Below, in pieces: positions 24,427 to 32,235 of a stretch of DNA of 64,000 bases. The DNA is taken from NCBI GenBank assembly GCA_963678085.1, contig OY782680.1, positions 3,162,001 through 3,226,000 on the forward strand, in the 5' to 3' direction. The position numbers were made by a program, and so were the translations under genes. The notes beneath the pieces are model-generated. The model was not told the origin of the DNA, did no database searches, and saw only the letters and a program-made list of their open reading frames with translations. Origin of the DNA: Aliishimia sp963678085 (GTDB lineage Bacteria > Pseudomonadota > Alphaproteobacteria > Rhodobacterales > Rhodobacteraceae). Every line of letters begins with the position of its first letter. Position 1 is the stretch's first letter.

Positions 24427-24863
24427 TCCGGTTTTGGGAACGCAAATCGCTAACGCAGCTCAGCCGCGATGAATGGGAATCGCTCTGTGATGGTTGCGGG
24501 AAATGCTGCCTCAATAAGTTAGAGGATGAGGAGACCGGGCAAGTCGCCCTCACCCGCGTGGCCTGCCGCTTGCTTGATGATACCACCTGCCGCTGCGCCC
24601 ATTACGGAAACCGCCACCAATTCATTCCCGAATGCATTGTCCTAACGCCAGAGACGATCGCAGAGCATATGTATTGGCTGCCCCAAACCTGCGCCTACCG
24701 CCTGCTCTATGAGGGCGCGCCGCTGCCAGATTGGCATCCGCTGATCACGGGCGATGCAAATTCAGTGCATAGCGCCGGGGTAAGCGTTCAACATTGCACT
24801 GTCAGCGAATTTGATATTTCTGATGAGCAGTGGGAAGATCACATCATAGAGGAGCCTGTTTAG
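24423..24863 (+). CDS. YcgN-family cysteine cluster protein
   Basis: 146 aa. The N-terminus has the family cysteine cluster LCDGCGKCCLNKL, with further cysteines at VACRLLD, TCRCAHY and PECI, followed by LPQTCAYRLLYEG. The pattern matches the YcgN/YkgJ-type putative Zn or Fe-S cluster family of unknown role. It overlaps ribF by 4 bp and its stop TAG directly precedes the aldolase ATG, so ribF, this gene and ltaE are probably one transcript. Confidence 0.88.
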   Translation: MIRFWERKSLTQLSRDEWESLCDGCGKCCLNKLEDEETGQVALTRVACRLLDDTTCRCAHYGNRHQFIPECIVLTPETIAEHMYWLPQTCAYRLLYEGAPLPDWHPLITGDANSVHSAGVSVQHCTVSEFDISDEQWEDHIIEEPV

Positions 24864-25901
24864 ATGTTTTTCGCCTCCGACAATGCCGGGCCGGTGCATC
24901 CCGCGATCATGAAGGCCCTGAGCGCCGCCAATGAAGGTTACGCCCTGCCATATGGCGCTGATCCGATTATGGACGAGGTGCGCACCCAAATCCGCAAGAT
25001 CTTCGAGGCCCCCGAGGCAGCAGTCTATCTGGTCGCCACCGGCACGGCCGCCAATAGCATCGCGCTCGCCGCGCTGACCCAGCCTTGGGAAACCGTGTTC
25101 TGCTCCCCCGTGGCCCATATCCATGAGGATGAATGCAACGCGCCGGAATTCTATATGGGCGGGGCAAAACTGACCCTTGTGGCTGGCAGCGATAAGATGA
25201 GCCCTGATGCTCTGCGCGCCTCGATTTCGGCGGAGGAAACACGCGGTGTGCATGGGCCCCAGCGCGGGCCGGTCTCGATCACCCAAGTCACCGAACGGGG
25301 CAGCGTCTATAGCCTGGATGAGCTGAAAGCGCTCTGCGATGTAGCCAAAGAATTCGGGTTGAAAACCCATCTTGATGGCGCGCGCTTTTCAAATGCGCTG
25401 GTGGCCCTGGGCTGCACGCCTGCCGAAATGAGTTGGAAACTGGGCATTGATGCACTGAGCTTTGGCGCGACCAAAAACGGCGCGATGGGGGTTGAGGCAG
25501 TGATCTTCTTTGACCCTGCAAAGGCATGGGAATTCGAGCTGCGCCGCAAACGGGGCGCGCATCTGTTCTCTAAACATCGCTACCTCTCAGCGCAAATGCG
25601 GGCCTATTTGAGCGATGACCTCTGGCTGGACACGGCAAAGCGCGCCAACGCCAATGCCGCCATCCTGCGCGATGGGCTGCTGGCACGGGGCGCTGAAATC
25701 ATCCATGGGGGCGCCGCCAATATGATCTTCGCCGCCTTCCCCCGCGCCGCCCATCAACGACTGCATGACGCGGGCGCGCAATATTACCTATGGTCAGGGG
25801 AACTTGAAGGGGACGACCCCGATGAGATGCTGCAATGCCGCCTCGTCTGTGATTGGTCCATGAACGAGACCGGGCTGGCCGAATTTCTGAGCTATATCTA
25901 A
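24864..25901 (+). CDS. ltaE: low-specificity L-threonine aldolase
   Basis: 345-aa fold-type I PLP enzyme cleaving threonine (or allo-threonine) to glycine and acetaldehyde. Residues seen: MFFASDNAG at the start, HIHEDE stacking-histidine loop (about 85-90), THLDGARF with Asp171 for the pyridine nitrogen, and the Schiff-base Lys204 in SFGATKNGAMG. The C-terminal YLWSGELEG...RLVCDW is normal for the family. The gene starts immediately after the YcgN-like stop. Confidence 0.93.
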   Translation: MFFASDNAGPVHPAIMKALSAANEGYALPYGADPIMDEVRTQIRKIFEAPEAAVYLVATGTAANSIALAALTQPWETVFCSPVAHIHEDECNAPEFYMGGAKLTLVAGSDKMSPDALRASISAEETRGVHGPQRGPVSITQVTERGSVYSLDELKALCDVAKEFGLKTHLDGARFSNALVALGCTPAEMSWKLGIDALSFGATKNGAMGVEAVIFFDPAKAWEFELRRKRGAHLFSKHRYLSAQMRAYLSDDLWLDTAKRANANAAILRDGLLARGAEIIHGGAANMIFAAFPRAAHQRLHDAGAQYYLWSGELEGDDPDEMLQCRLVCDWSMNETGLAEFLSYI

Positions 25902-26269
25902 CAGCGCGCCTACACAAAAACAGGGGAATCGCATGTTCAACTTGACCCGCGCCCCCATCGACCAAAAGCGCGCGTTCGGTGTCAGACCCGACGCCCTGGC
26001 GGATGCTATGACCATGCTCAAGGCGGAAATCCCAGCCTAAGTGCATATAACAAAGAGATTATTCGCCTACCGAGAAAATTTGCGACAGAGCCATCCAGGC
26101 TCCCCCAGCTGCGTGTTCTGATCCGAAACCCGATTCAAGAGTACGACGGGCACAGAGATTTGCTCGCGAATGTAGCCAAAATGCGCGCAGAAAGCCCTGG
26201 TCAGTGCGCCCGGAGAAAAATTTACACAACACATTCAGTGCGTTCTACAAGTATAGTTTGATGAATATA
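25902..26269. other. gene-poor stretch downstream of tRNA-Leu
   Basis: About 370 bp without a convincing gene. It holds a 35-codon plus-strand frame (25933-26040, MFNLTRAPIDQKRAFG) and, on the minus strand, a stop-free peptide ending near 26078 (reading ...GYIREQISVPVVLLNRVSD), neither of which I recognise. They could be remnants of decayed genes. No integrase or att-like duplication of the tRNA end was seen. Confidence 0.4.
25933..26040 (+). CDS. very small open frame, possible remnant
   Basis: 35 aa, preceded by CAGGGGAATCGC. The peptide has a charged first half and ends ADAMTMLKAEIPA. No family is recognised. It may be a real small protein co-transcribed with ltaE or a fragment of a lost gene; evidence is only an open frame with a plausible ribosome site. 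Confidence 0.25.
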   Translation: MFNLTRAPIDQKRAFGVRPDALADAMTMLKAEIPA

Positions 26270-26356
26270 TGGTGCCCAGGAGAGGACTCGAACCTCCACG
26301 TCCATACGGACACTAGCACCTGAAGCTAGCGCGTCTACCAATTCCGCCACCTGGGC
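26270..26356 (-). tRNA. tRNA-Leu (anticodon CAG)
   Basis: On the minus strand: acceptor GCCCAGG pairs with CCTGGGC, anticodon stem CTAGC/GCTAG enclosing loop TTCAGGT (anticodon CAG), a long variable arm typical of class II tRNAs, T-arm with GGTTCGAGTCC, discriminator A and an encoded CCA at 26272-26270. It reads CUG leucine codons. Confidence 0.95.
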
Positions 26357-26480
26357 CGGTGTCGTGGGGCGCGTTTAAGGGGAGTGCTGAGTACTGTCAA
26401 TAGGGGCTGCGCGGATTTGCGGGCTTGTCTGGCAACCTTTTGCGGCCTAGATCCTAACGCAGCACCACAGGAGGCTTTGC

Positions 26481-27461
26481 ATGACAAAACTGGTCACAAT
26501 TTATGGTGGGTCTGGATTCGTTGGGCGGTATATCGCACGGCGCATGGCGCAGCGAGGTTGGCGCGTTCGGGTTGCGGTACGGCGCCCCAATGAGGCGCTT
26601 TTCGTCAAACCTTACGGCGTTGTCGGGCAGGTCGAGCCGGTTTTGTGCAACATCCGCGACGAGGCGTCGGTTGCCGCGGCGATGCGCGGGGCGGACGCGG
26701 TCATCAATTGCGTCGGCACCTTTGATAGTTTTGGCAAGAACAATTTCGACGCGGTTCAGGCCCAGGGCGCGGCGCGGATTGCGCGGCTTGCCGCTGAGGC
26801 AGGCGTGGCGCGCATGGTGCATATCTCGGCCATAGGCGCAGACGCGGACAGCGATAGTCTTTATGCCCAGTCCAAAGCCGCAGGGGAGGCAGGTGTGCTT
26901 GAGCATATGCCAGATGCGATGATCCTGCGCCCTTCCGTTGTTTTTGGCACAGAGGACCAGTTCTTTAACCGTTTTGCCGGGATGAGCCGCTTTGGCCCTG
27001 TGCTGCCAGTGGTTGGAGCGGACACATTGTTTCAGCCGGTCTATGTGGATGATCTGGCCCATGCCGCCGAGCTTGGCGCAACCGGTGCCGCGACAGGGGG
27101 CATTTACGAGATTGGCGGGCCGGATGTGCATAGCTTTAAGGCGCTTATGCAGATCATGCTCACAGAAATTCGCCGCAACCGCCTGATTTTCAACATCCCC
27201 TTTTGGGCTGCGCGCATGATCGGGTTTTTCTCGGATATGGCAAGCATGGCCTCAGGCGGGCTCATTCCGGCACAAATCACCCGCGATCAGGTGCGCAGTT
27301 TGCGCCGCGACAATGTGGTGAGCGAAGGGGCCAAGTCACTTGCGGATTTAGGGATTACCCCCACCGCGCTAGAGGCGATTTTACCCGAATATCTCTGGCG
27401 CTTCCGCCCGACCGGGCAATATGATGCGATCAAAGAAAGTGCCGGTAATTTGAGGGCATAA
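26481..27461 (+). CDS. complex I NDUFA9-subunit family protein (atypical SDR)
   Basis: 326 aa. The N-terminal nucleotide-binding motif YGGSGFVGR is at 8-16, followed by VAVRRP, CVGTFDSFGKNNFDAVQ and VHISAIGAD, in which the usual Tyr-x-x-x-Lys reads YAQSKAAGE. FQPVYVDDLAHA and YEIGGPD complete the NDUFA9/NAD-dependent epimerase-like pattern. The mitochondrial homologue stabilises complex I by binding NADPH; the bacterial protein may assist complex I or quinone-related metabolism. Preceded by GGAGGCTTTGC. Confidence 0.85.
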   Translation: MTKLVTIYGGSGFVGRYIARRMAQRGWRVRVAVRRPNEALFVKPYGVVGQVEPVLCNIRDEASVAAAMRGADAVINCVGTFDSFGKNNFDAVQAQGAARIARLAAEAGVARMVHISAIGADADSDSLYAQSKAAGEAGVLEHMPDAMILRPSVVFGTEDQFFNRFAGMSRFGPVLPVVGADTLFQPVYVDDLAHAAELGATGAATGGIYEIGGPDVHSFKALMQIMLTEIRRNRLIFNIPFWAARMIGFFSDMASMASGGLIPAQITRDQVRSLRRDNVVSEGAKSLADLGITPTALEAILPEYLWRFRPTGQYDAIKESAGNLRA

Positions 27462-27472
27462 AAATCGCGGGA

Positions 27473-28102
27473 ATGATGGACACGTTGCGAGCCCTCTCTC
27501 TGTTTCTTTGTGACTGGTATGAATGCGATGAAGCCGCTCTGTCTGGTCTCAAAGAGCACACGCAGCATATCTGCAATCCCGTTCTGCGCGAGTTCTATGA
27601 GAGATTTGGCGCGCTGGCAGAGAAAACAAACGCCTTCAGGCATCCCAAGAGCGATTCCGGCCCTTTATCAGCGCAGGACTCCTTTTCTGCGGCCAAGAAA
27701 ATTCGAGCAGAAAAAGGCAAAGAGGTCTTCTTGGTGGAGAACCAGGGCAATTTTGTCATCGCAGCCAGTGATGATGATTTTGCACATGTCAAAGGCGATT
27801 TAGGGGAGGAGAGATTTGTGGATTTTACGGCCACATCTATTCCCCTTACTGAGAGCCTCATTGCCAATGCGTTGCAAGAAACGGTTTTATCGGTGAGTGA
27901 TCGCTGTTCGAGCCGAACCGCCGTTGAAGAGGCGCGGCTTAGCCATCAGTTGAACGCGGCCACCAAGCTCTATTTGCGAACTGTTCATGATAATGATCCT
28001 TACTGCTTTTTCATTACGCCTGACCTGATTGGCATGGGGTTTGGTGCTGAGCCCGATTTCTTCGCAAGCCGGGGGCAATGGCGAAAGCAGCCTACAGGTT
28101 AG
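27473..28102 (+). CDS. SMI1/KNR4 (SUKH)-like protein, tentative
   Basis: 209 aa, start ATG at 27473 (a second ATG follows directly). No signal peptide or membrane segment. The segments PVLREFYERFGAL, AQDSF and EVFLVENQGNFVIAAS, then a helix near FTATSIPLTESLIANALQETVL, follow the SUKH pattern of (F/L)Y...G, a hydrophobic strand with ENQG, and a late helix. SUKH proteins are often immunity factors against polymorphic toxins, but no toxin gene is next to it. The assignment is from pattern recall and is moderate. Confidence 0.5.
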   Translation: MMDTLRALSLFLCDWYECDEAALSGLKEHTQHICNPVLREFYERFGALAEKTNAFRHPKSDSGPLSAQDSFSAAKKIRAEKGKEVFLVENQGNFVIAASDDDFAHVKGDLGEERFVDFTATSIPLTESLIANALQETVLSVSDRCSSRTAVEEARLSHQLNAATKLYLRTVHDNDPYCFFITPDLIGMGFGAEPDFFASRGQWRKQPTG

Positions 28103-28178
28103 GATCACACACAGGCCGCGAACTTTGTGTCTGTGCGAGCTCTTTATATTTCCACGGCCCATACCCATCTATGCCGGT

Positions 28179-28865
28179 ATGAAATGGTTTCTTGCATGTG
28201 TGATGGTGGCTTTTCCTATGGCTCTACAAGCTGAATGTGTTGTGTTGCTGCATGGGCTGTGGCGAACGGGGGCGTCTATGCGCACTCTGGATCGGGCCTT
28301 AACTGAAGAGGGATATCAGACGGTTCGGCCCAGCTATGCATCGACAAAAGCCCCTATTCAGGAGCTTGCGGAGCAGGTGTTGCCAGATGCGGTTGCGCAG
28401 TGTCGCGGCGGCCCGGTGCATTTTGTGACCCATTCCATGGGCGGGATTTTGCTGCGGGCATGGCTCGCGGGTCAGCCAAAGGTTGATCTGGGCCGCGTGG
28501 TGATGCTGGGGCCGCCCAATAACGGCAGTGAATTGGTGGACAGGCTGAGCCCGCTGCCGCCCTTTCACTGGATCAACGGCCCTGCGGGCATGGAGCTGGG
28601 CACGGGTGAGACAGACACGCCGAAATCCCTGCCGCCCTTTGAGGCTGAGCTTGGCGTGATCGCTGGAAGTCTCAGCCTAAACCCCTTTTATTCCGCGCTT
28701 ATCGACGGGGCGGATGATGGCAAGGTTAGCGTCGCTTCGACCCGTGTTGCGGGCATGACGGACCATATCACGCTGCCGGTTTCGCATACCTTTATGATGC
28801 GAAACCGCAAAGTAATCGCCCAGGTAAAGCATTTTCTGAAAGAGGGTGCTTTTGCTCATGAGTGA
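28179..28865 (+). CDS. exported alpha/beta hydrolase, lipase-like
   Basis: 228 aa from the ATG at 28179 (MKWFLACVMVAFPMALQAEC), which gives a clean signal peptide; earlier in-frame starts overlap the preceding gene. Motifs: oxyanion loop VLLHGLWRT (about 22-30), nucleophile elbow THSMGG with Ser86, GPPNNGSE, an Asp candidate in GADDGKVSV and His in PVSHTFMM. This matches the triacylglycerol lipase / PGAP1-like group. Substrate not determined. Confidence 0.85.
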   Translation: MKWFLACVMVAFPMALQAECVVLLHGLWRTGASMRTLDRALTEEGYQTVRPSYASTKAPIQELAEQVLPDAVAQCRGGPVHFVTHSMGGILLRAWLAGQPKVDLGRVVMLGPPNNGSELVDRLSPLPPFHWINGPAGMELGTGETDTPKSLPPFEAELGVIAGSLSLNPFYSALIDGADDGKVSVASTRVAGMTDHITLPVSHTFMMRNRKVIAQVKHFLKEGAFAHE

Positions 28866-28926
28866 CGGGTTGGTTGGAAAACCGCATAGTCTGTCCCCAA
28901 AACGCTCTTAAAACCACTCCTGCGCC

Positions 28927-28998
28927 GTGGGGGTTTTGCACCCCCACACCCCCGCCCCGTATCAAATAAGGTATTTTTAGCCAAATGAAGGGGGGCGC
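28927..28998 (-). repeat. dispersed intergenic hairpin repeat, copy B
   Basis: Minus-strand copy of the element at 2673. It reads GCGCCCCCCTTCATTTGGC, then TAAAAATACCTTATTTGATACG, and ends in the hairpin GTGGGGGT / ACCCCCAC around TTTGC on the plus strand (28927-28947). It starts about 34 bp after the uppP stop, between the convergent lipase and uppP genes, so it could end both transcripts. Confidence 0.8.
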
Positions 28999-29031
28999 GG
29001 GGTGGGGATATTCCCCCGCGCGGGTGCGGAC

Positions 29032-29835
29032 TTAACTATAGGCATAGACCAGCAAGATAACCCCAAGCACCACGCGGTAGATCACATATGGGGTAAAGCT
29101 GACCGAGCGCAGCAGCCGCATCATCAGCACCAGGGCCAGCAGGGCAAAGACAAAGGCAAAGCTTGCGGCGATGGCGGCGGTTTTCATGAGCTCCATATCC
29201 GCCTCGGCAATCGCATCCCCGGCCAAAAGCACACCTGAAGCAAGGATCGTTGGGATTGACATCAGCATCGCCAGGCGGGCCGCCCCTTCGCGCCCATAGC
29301 CCAAGGCGCGCCCTGCGGTAATGGTGATGCCCGAACGCGAGGTGCCAGGGATCAAGGCCAGCGCTTGCGCCAGCCCCATATAGATCGCATGTTTCAGCGT
29401 CCAATCCTCGGCCTTTAGGCTGGCCCCGGCGCGCTTATCCGCCCAATAGAGCACCAGCCCAAAGAGCAGCATGGTCCAACCGATCACTGCAACCGAGCGC
29501 ATCGCATCGCCCAACCCCGTGACATGCAGAACCAGCCCAAACAGCACCACCGGCACCGTCGCAATCGCCAGATAGAGCGCAAGCCGCGCCCCGCGCGTCT
29601 CCACCCGCCCGCGCAAAAGCTGAAACGTGCCGGCAAGAGCCTCTTTCACATCCGCCCAGAAATAGGCAATCACCGCAAAAAGCGTACCCACATGCACCGC
29701 CACATCCAGGGCGACACCCTGATCCTGCGAGCCCGTAAGTCCCGGAAGCAAAATCAAATGCCCCGAGGAGGACACCGGCAAAAACTCGGTAATCCCCTGG
29801 ATGATAGCCAGAATGAGAATGTAAAAGAGGGACAT
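29032..29835 (-). CDS. uppP: undecaprenyl-diphosphate phosphatase
   Basis: 267-aa integral membrane protein with about eight hydrophobic segments. Family motifs: QGITEFLPVSSSGHLIL near the N-terminus and LIPGTSRSGITIT in the second half. It dephosphorylates undecaprenyl pyrophosphate to recycle the peptidoglycan lipid carrier. Full length. The ATG at 29835 begins MSLFYILILAIIQGITE, the usual start. Confidence 0.96.
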   Translation of the reverse strand: MSLFYILILAIIQGITEFLPVSSSGHLILLPGLTGSQDQGVALDVAVHVGTLFAVIAYFWADVKEALAGTFQLLRGRVETRGARLALYLAIATVPVVLFGLVLHVTGLGDAMRSVAVIGWTMLLFGLVLYWADKRAGASLKAEDWTLKHAIYMGLAQALALIPGTSRSGITITAGRALGYGREGAARLAMLMSIPTILASGVLLAGDAIAEADMELMKTAAIAASFAFVFALLALVLMMRLLRSVSFTPYVIYRVVLGVILLVYAYS

Positions 29836-29941
29836 GCTAAGCTCCGCGAATCTCTACGGCTTGCATGTATAGGACGCGCCGTGCAGATGAAATCACGTAA
29901 AGGCATTGGCCGATACCCGGAAAACGACATGGAGAGAAGAC

Positions 29942-30568
29942 ATGGCAACGCCCAACTCCCCAAGAAATATCGCAAAGATAGGTCGCCTTGCCGCATGGGC
30001 CACGCGGTTTTTTATTAGCGCTCAGGTATTTTTGGTGCTGATCATTGCCTATTCTGCCACATTTGACACTCTGCCTCGTTATGATTTGAACCCGAGCATT
30101 CCGTTCGGCATGAAAGTAATGTCGACGACCGCTCTCCTCATCCCTTTTGTATATCTTGCGGTCCTCATTACCAACGCTGTATGGCTTGTGCGTGCAGCCC
30201 GAAATGCGGCTGAGCTCGACACGAGCGCCCCGAGTTTTGCTGGTGGATGGACCTTGGGATGGTTCTTTATCCCGATCGCTCATCTCTGGATGCCCTTTCG
30301 CGCCATCCGATATATGTGGAACGTCTCGGTGAAGGGGGCAGAACATGCTGGGGATGATGCTCCACCGTTTTTCATAATTTGGTGGTTCTGTTGGATATTT
30401 CCTCGGATTATTGATATCGCGCCGCTAGGATATCAGTTCACCATGTATGACGTTCTTTCGTTAGCGCTCACCGCAGTTTCTGCTTATCAGTTCCTGCGCA
30501 TCATCCGCACCGTAACTGATGCGCAGGTTCACGGCGATCAGCATCGTTTGGCGAATGTCTTCGCGTAA
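29942..30568 (+). CDS. DUF4328 membrane protein, copy 1
   Basis: 208 aa with about five hydrophobic segments. It carries the DUF4328 core: NAVWLVRAARNAAEL, GWTLGWFFIPIAHLWMPFRAIRYMWNVS and FLRIIRTVTDAQVHGDQHRLANVFA at the end. Paralogous to the next gene. The ATG at 29942 is preceded by GGAGAGAAGAC; an upstream frame from 29906 adds poorly supported residues. Function unknown; integral inner-membrane protein. Confidence 0.85.
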   Translation: MATPNSPRNIAKIGRLAAWATRFFISAQVFLVLIIAYSATFDTLPRYDLNPSIPFGMKVMSTTALLIPFVYLAVLITNAVWLVRAARNAAELDTSAPSFAGGWTLGWFFIPIAHLWMPFRAIRYMWNVSVKGAEHAGDDAPPFFIIWWFCWIFPRIIDIAPLGYQFTMYDVLSLALTAVSAYQFLRIIRTVTDAQVHGDQHRLANVFA

Positions 30569-30589
30569 GCGGGCATTTGGGATAACGCC

Positions 30590-31273
30590 ATGAATAGTCC
30601 ACGAAATATCGCGAAAATAGGTCGTCTGGCCGCATGGGCCACGCGGGTCTATCTGATGATAGGTGTCGCCGAACTTATGGTTTTCATCATCTCATTCGCG
30701 TCTCATGAGTTGTATATCTCTTTCTTATACTGGGAGAGGATGATCTTGGGTCGGCTGGGCCTCATGCTGGAGGTTGCTGACCTCATCGTGGTTGCCGCTA
30801 TTTCCGTGCTGATTATCAATGCCGTTTGGCTGGTACGCGCAGCCCGCAATGCGGCTGAGTTCGACCCGCATCCCAAGAGCTTTTCTGGCGGCTGGACCTT
30901 GGGATGGTTCTTTATCCCCATAGCCAATCTCTGGATGCCGTTTCGTGCCATCCGATATATGTGGAATGTCTCGATAAAGGGGCCCAGCCATGGCGATGAC
31001 AAAGCGCCAAGGTTCTTTCTGATTTGGTGGGGCTGCTGGGTGGCTGAACCAGTTGTCGTCCTGGGGACCATAATAACGAGAACAACATTGCTCTTAACCG
31101 GCTCCTTAGATGCAGATTTGTGGCTCCACGAGAGCAAACTATTCTACATACTCGAATATCTCCCGATCTTGTTTGACTGCATCGCGACCTATTTCTTCCT
31201 CCGCATCATTCGCACCGTAACCGACGCGCAGGTTCATGGCGATCAGCGCCGATTGGCGAATGTGTTTGAGTAA
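30590..31273 (+). CDS. DUF4328 membrane protein, copy 2
   Basis: 227 aa, tandem paralog of copy 1, separated by 21 bp. It begins MNSPRNIAKIGRLAAWATR, almost the same as copy 1, and shares the core GWTLGWFFIPIANLWMPFRA and the end TDAQVHGDQRRLANVFE. The loops between membrane segments differ, which suggests divergence after duplication. Likely in one operon with copy 1. Function unknown. Confidence 0.85.
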   Translation: MNSPRNIAKIGRLAAWATRVYLMIGVAELMVFIISFASHELYISFLYWERMILGRLGLMLEVADLIVVAAISVLIINAVWLVRAARNAAEFDPHPKSFSGGWTLGWFFIPIANLWMPFRAIRYMWNVSIKGPSHGDDKAPRFFLIWWGCWVAEPVVVLGTIITRTTLLLTGSLDADLWLHESKLFYILEYLPILFDCIATYFFLRIIRTVTDAQVHGDQRRLANVFE

Positions 31274-31339
31274 GCGCCCCCAAGCGCTTAGAGTGCTGCG
31301 AAAGGTTAAATTAACGAAAGCAATGTTTATGTTCGGCCC

Positions 31340-32044
31340 ATGGCACGCACGCGCAAAATAAAACGGTCCTTTCGCCCCTTTCGCTGGCTTCGTTGGCAGC
31401 TGTTTCGGCTGCTCTGTCTGGGCTTTATTCTGGCAACTGCGGCCGTTGTGCTTTGGGCGATTTTCAACCCGCCCCTGACCTATTATATGTATCAAGAGCG
31501 CCAGCGCCTGGGCACGATCAAGCAGGACTGGACCCCCCTAGAGGACATCGCCCCCGTTACGGCCCGTTCTGTTGTGGCCGCAGAAGACGCCAATTTTTGC
31601 CAGCATTGGGGCTTTGACGTGACGGCCATCCGCAACGCAATTGCAGCGGGGGGCGCGCGCGGGGCCTCGACCCTGACCCAGCAAGTGGTGAAAAATGTCT
31701 ACCTCTGGCACGGGCGCTCTTGGCTGCGCAAAGCGCTTGAGGCGGGGCTGACCCCGCTAGTCGAAGCGGTTTGGACCAAGCGCCGGATCGTTGAGGTTTA
31801 CCTGAATGTGGCCGAATTTGATGAGGGCGTGTTCGGTGTTCAGGCGGCGGCGCGTCACTATTTTGGCGTGGATGCGAGCGATTTGAACGCCGTGCAGGCC
31901 GCGCGCCTTGCTGCTATCCTGCCCTCGCCCAAACGCCGCTCTGCCGCGCGCCCCTCGGACGCCGTGCGGCGCCGCGCCGCCTCGATTCTGGATGGGGCGG
32001 CGACTATCAAAAGAGATGGTCGCGCGGATTGTTTTTCCGATTGA
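31340..32044 (+). CDS. mtgA: monofunctional biosynthetic peptidoglycan transglycosylase
   Basis: 234 aa. One N-terminal membrane anchor (about 22-42) is followed by a GT51 domain with the catalytic glutamate in VVAAEDANFCQHWGFD, the motif RGASTLTQQVVKNVYL and KRRIVEVYLNVAEFDEGVFG. It polymerises lipid II into glycan strands and lacks a transpeptidase domain, as expected for MtgA. Linked to uppP in the same region, both in cell-wall synthesis. Confidence 0.95.
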   Translation: MARTRKIKRSFRPFRWLRWQLFRLLCLGFILATAAVVLWAIFNPPLTYYMYQERQRLGTIKQDWTPLEDIAPVTARSVVAAEDANFCQHWGFDVTAIRNAIAAGGARGASTLTQQVVKNVYLWHGRSWLRKALEAGLTPLVEAVWTKRRIVEVYLNVAEFDEGVFGVQAAARHYFGVDASDLNAVQAARLAAILPSPKRRSAARPSDAVRRRAASILDGAATIKRDGRADCFSD

Positions 32045-32235
32045 GCGAACAAATAGACCAATCCGTAACCAGTTTCTCTTATTGGCTGCCTCAAGTCACG
32101 TAAACTTAGAGCCAAATTGACGCAGAAAATGCACTTGAACAGAAATTCAGCGCGGCATACATCGGTATACAAGCGGGCAGAGGCGAGTCTCAGCCCCCAA
32201 AACCGTTGCCACCAGCCAAGTTATGAGAGCAAGCC

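Noticed and set aside
26270..26356. att site or prophage at tRNA-Leu
   Set aside because: No integrase and no second copy of the tRNA end within the window.
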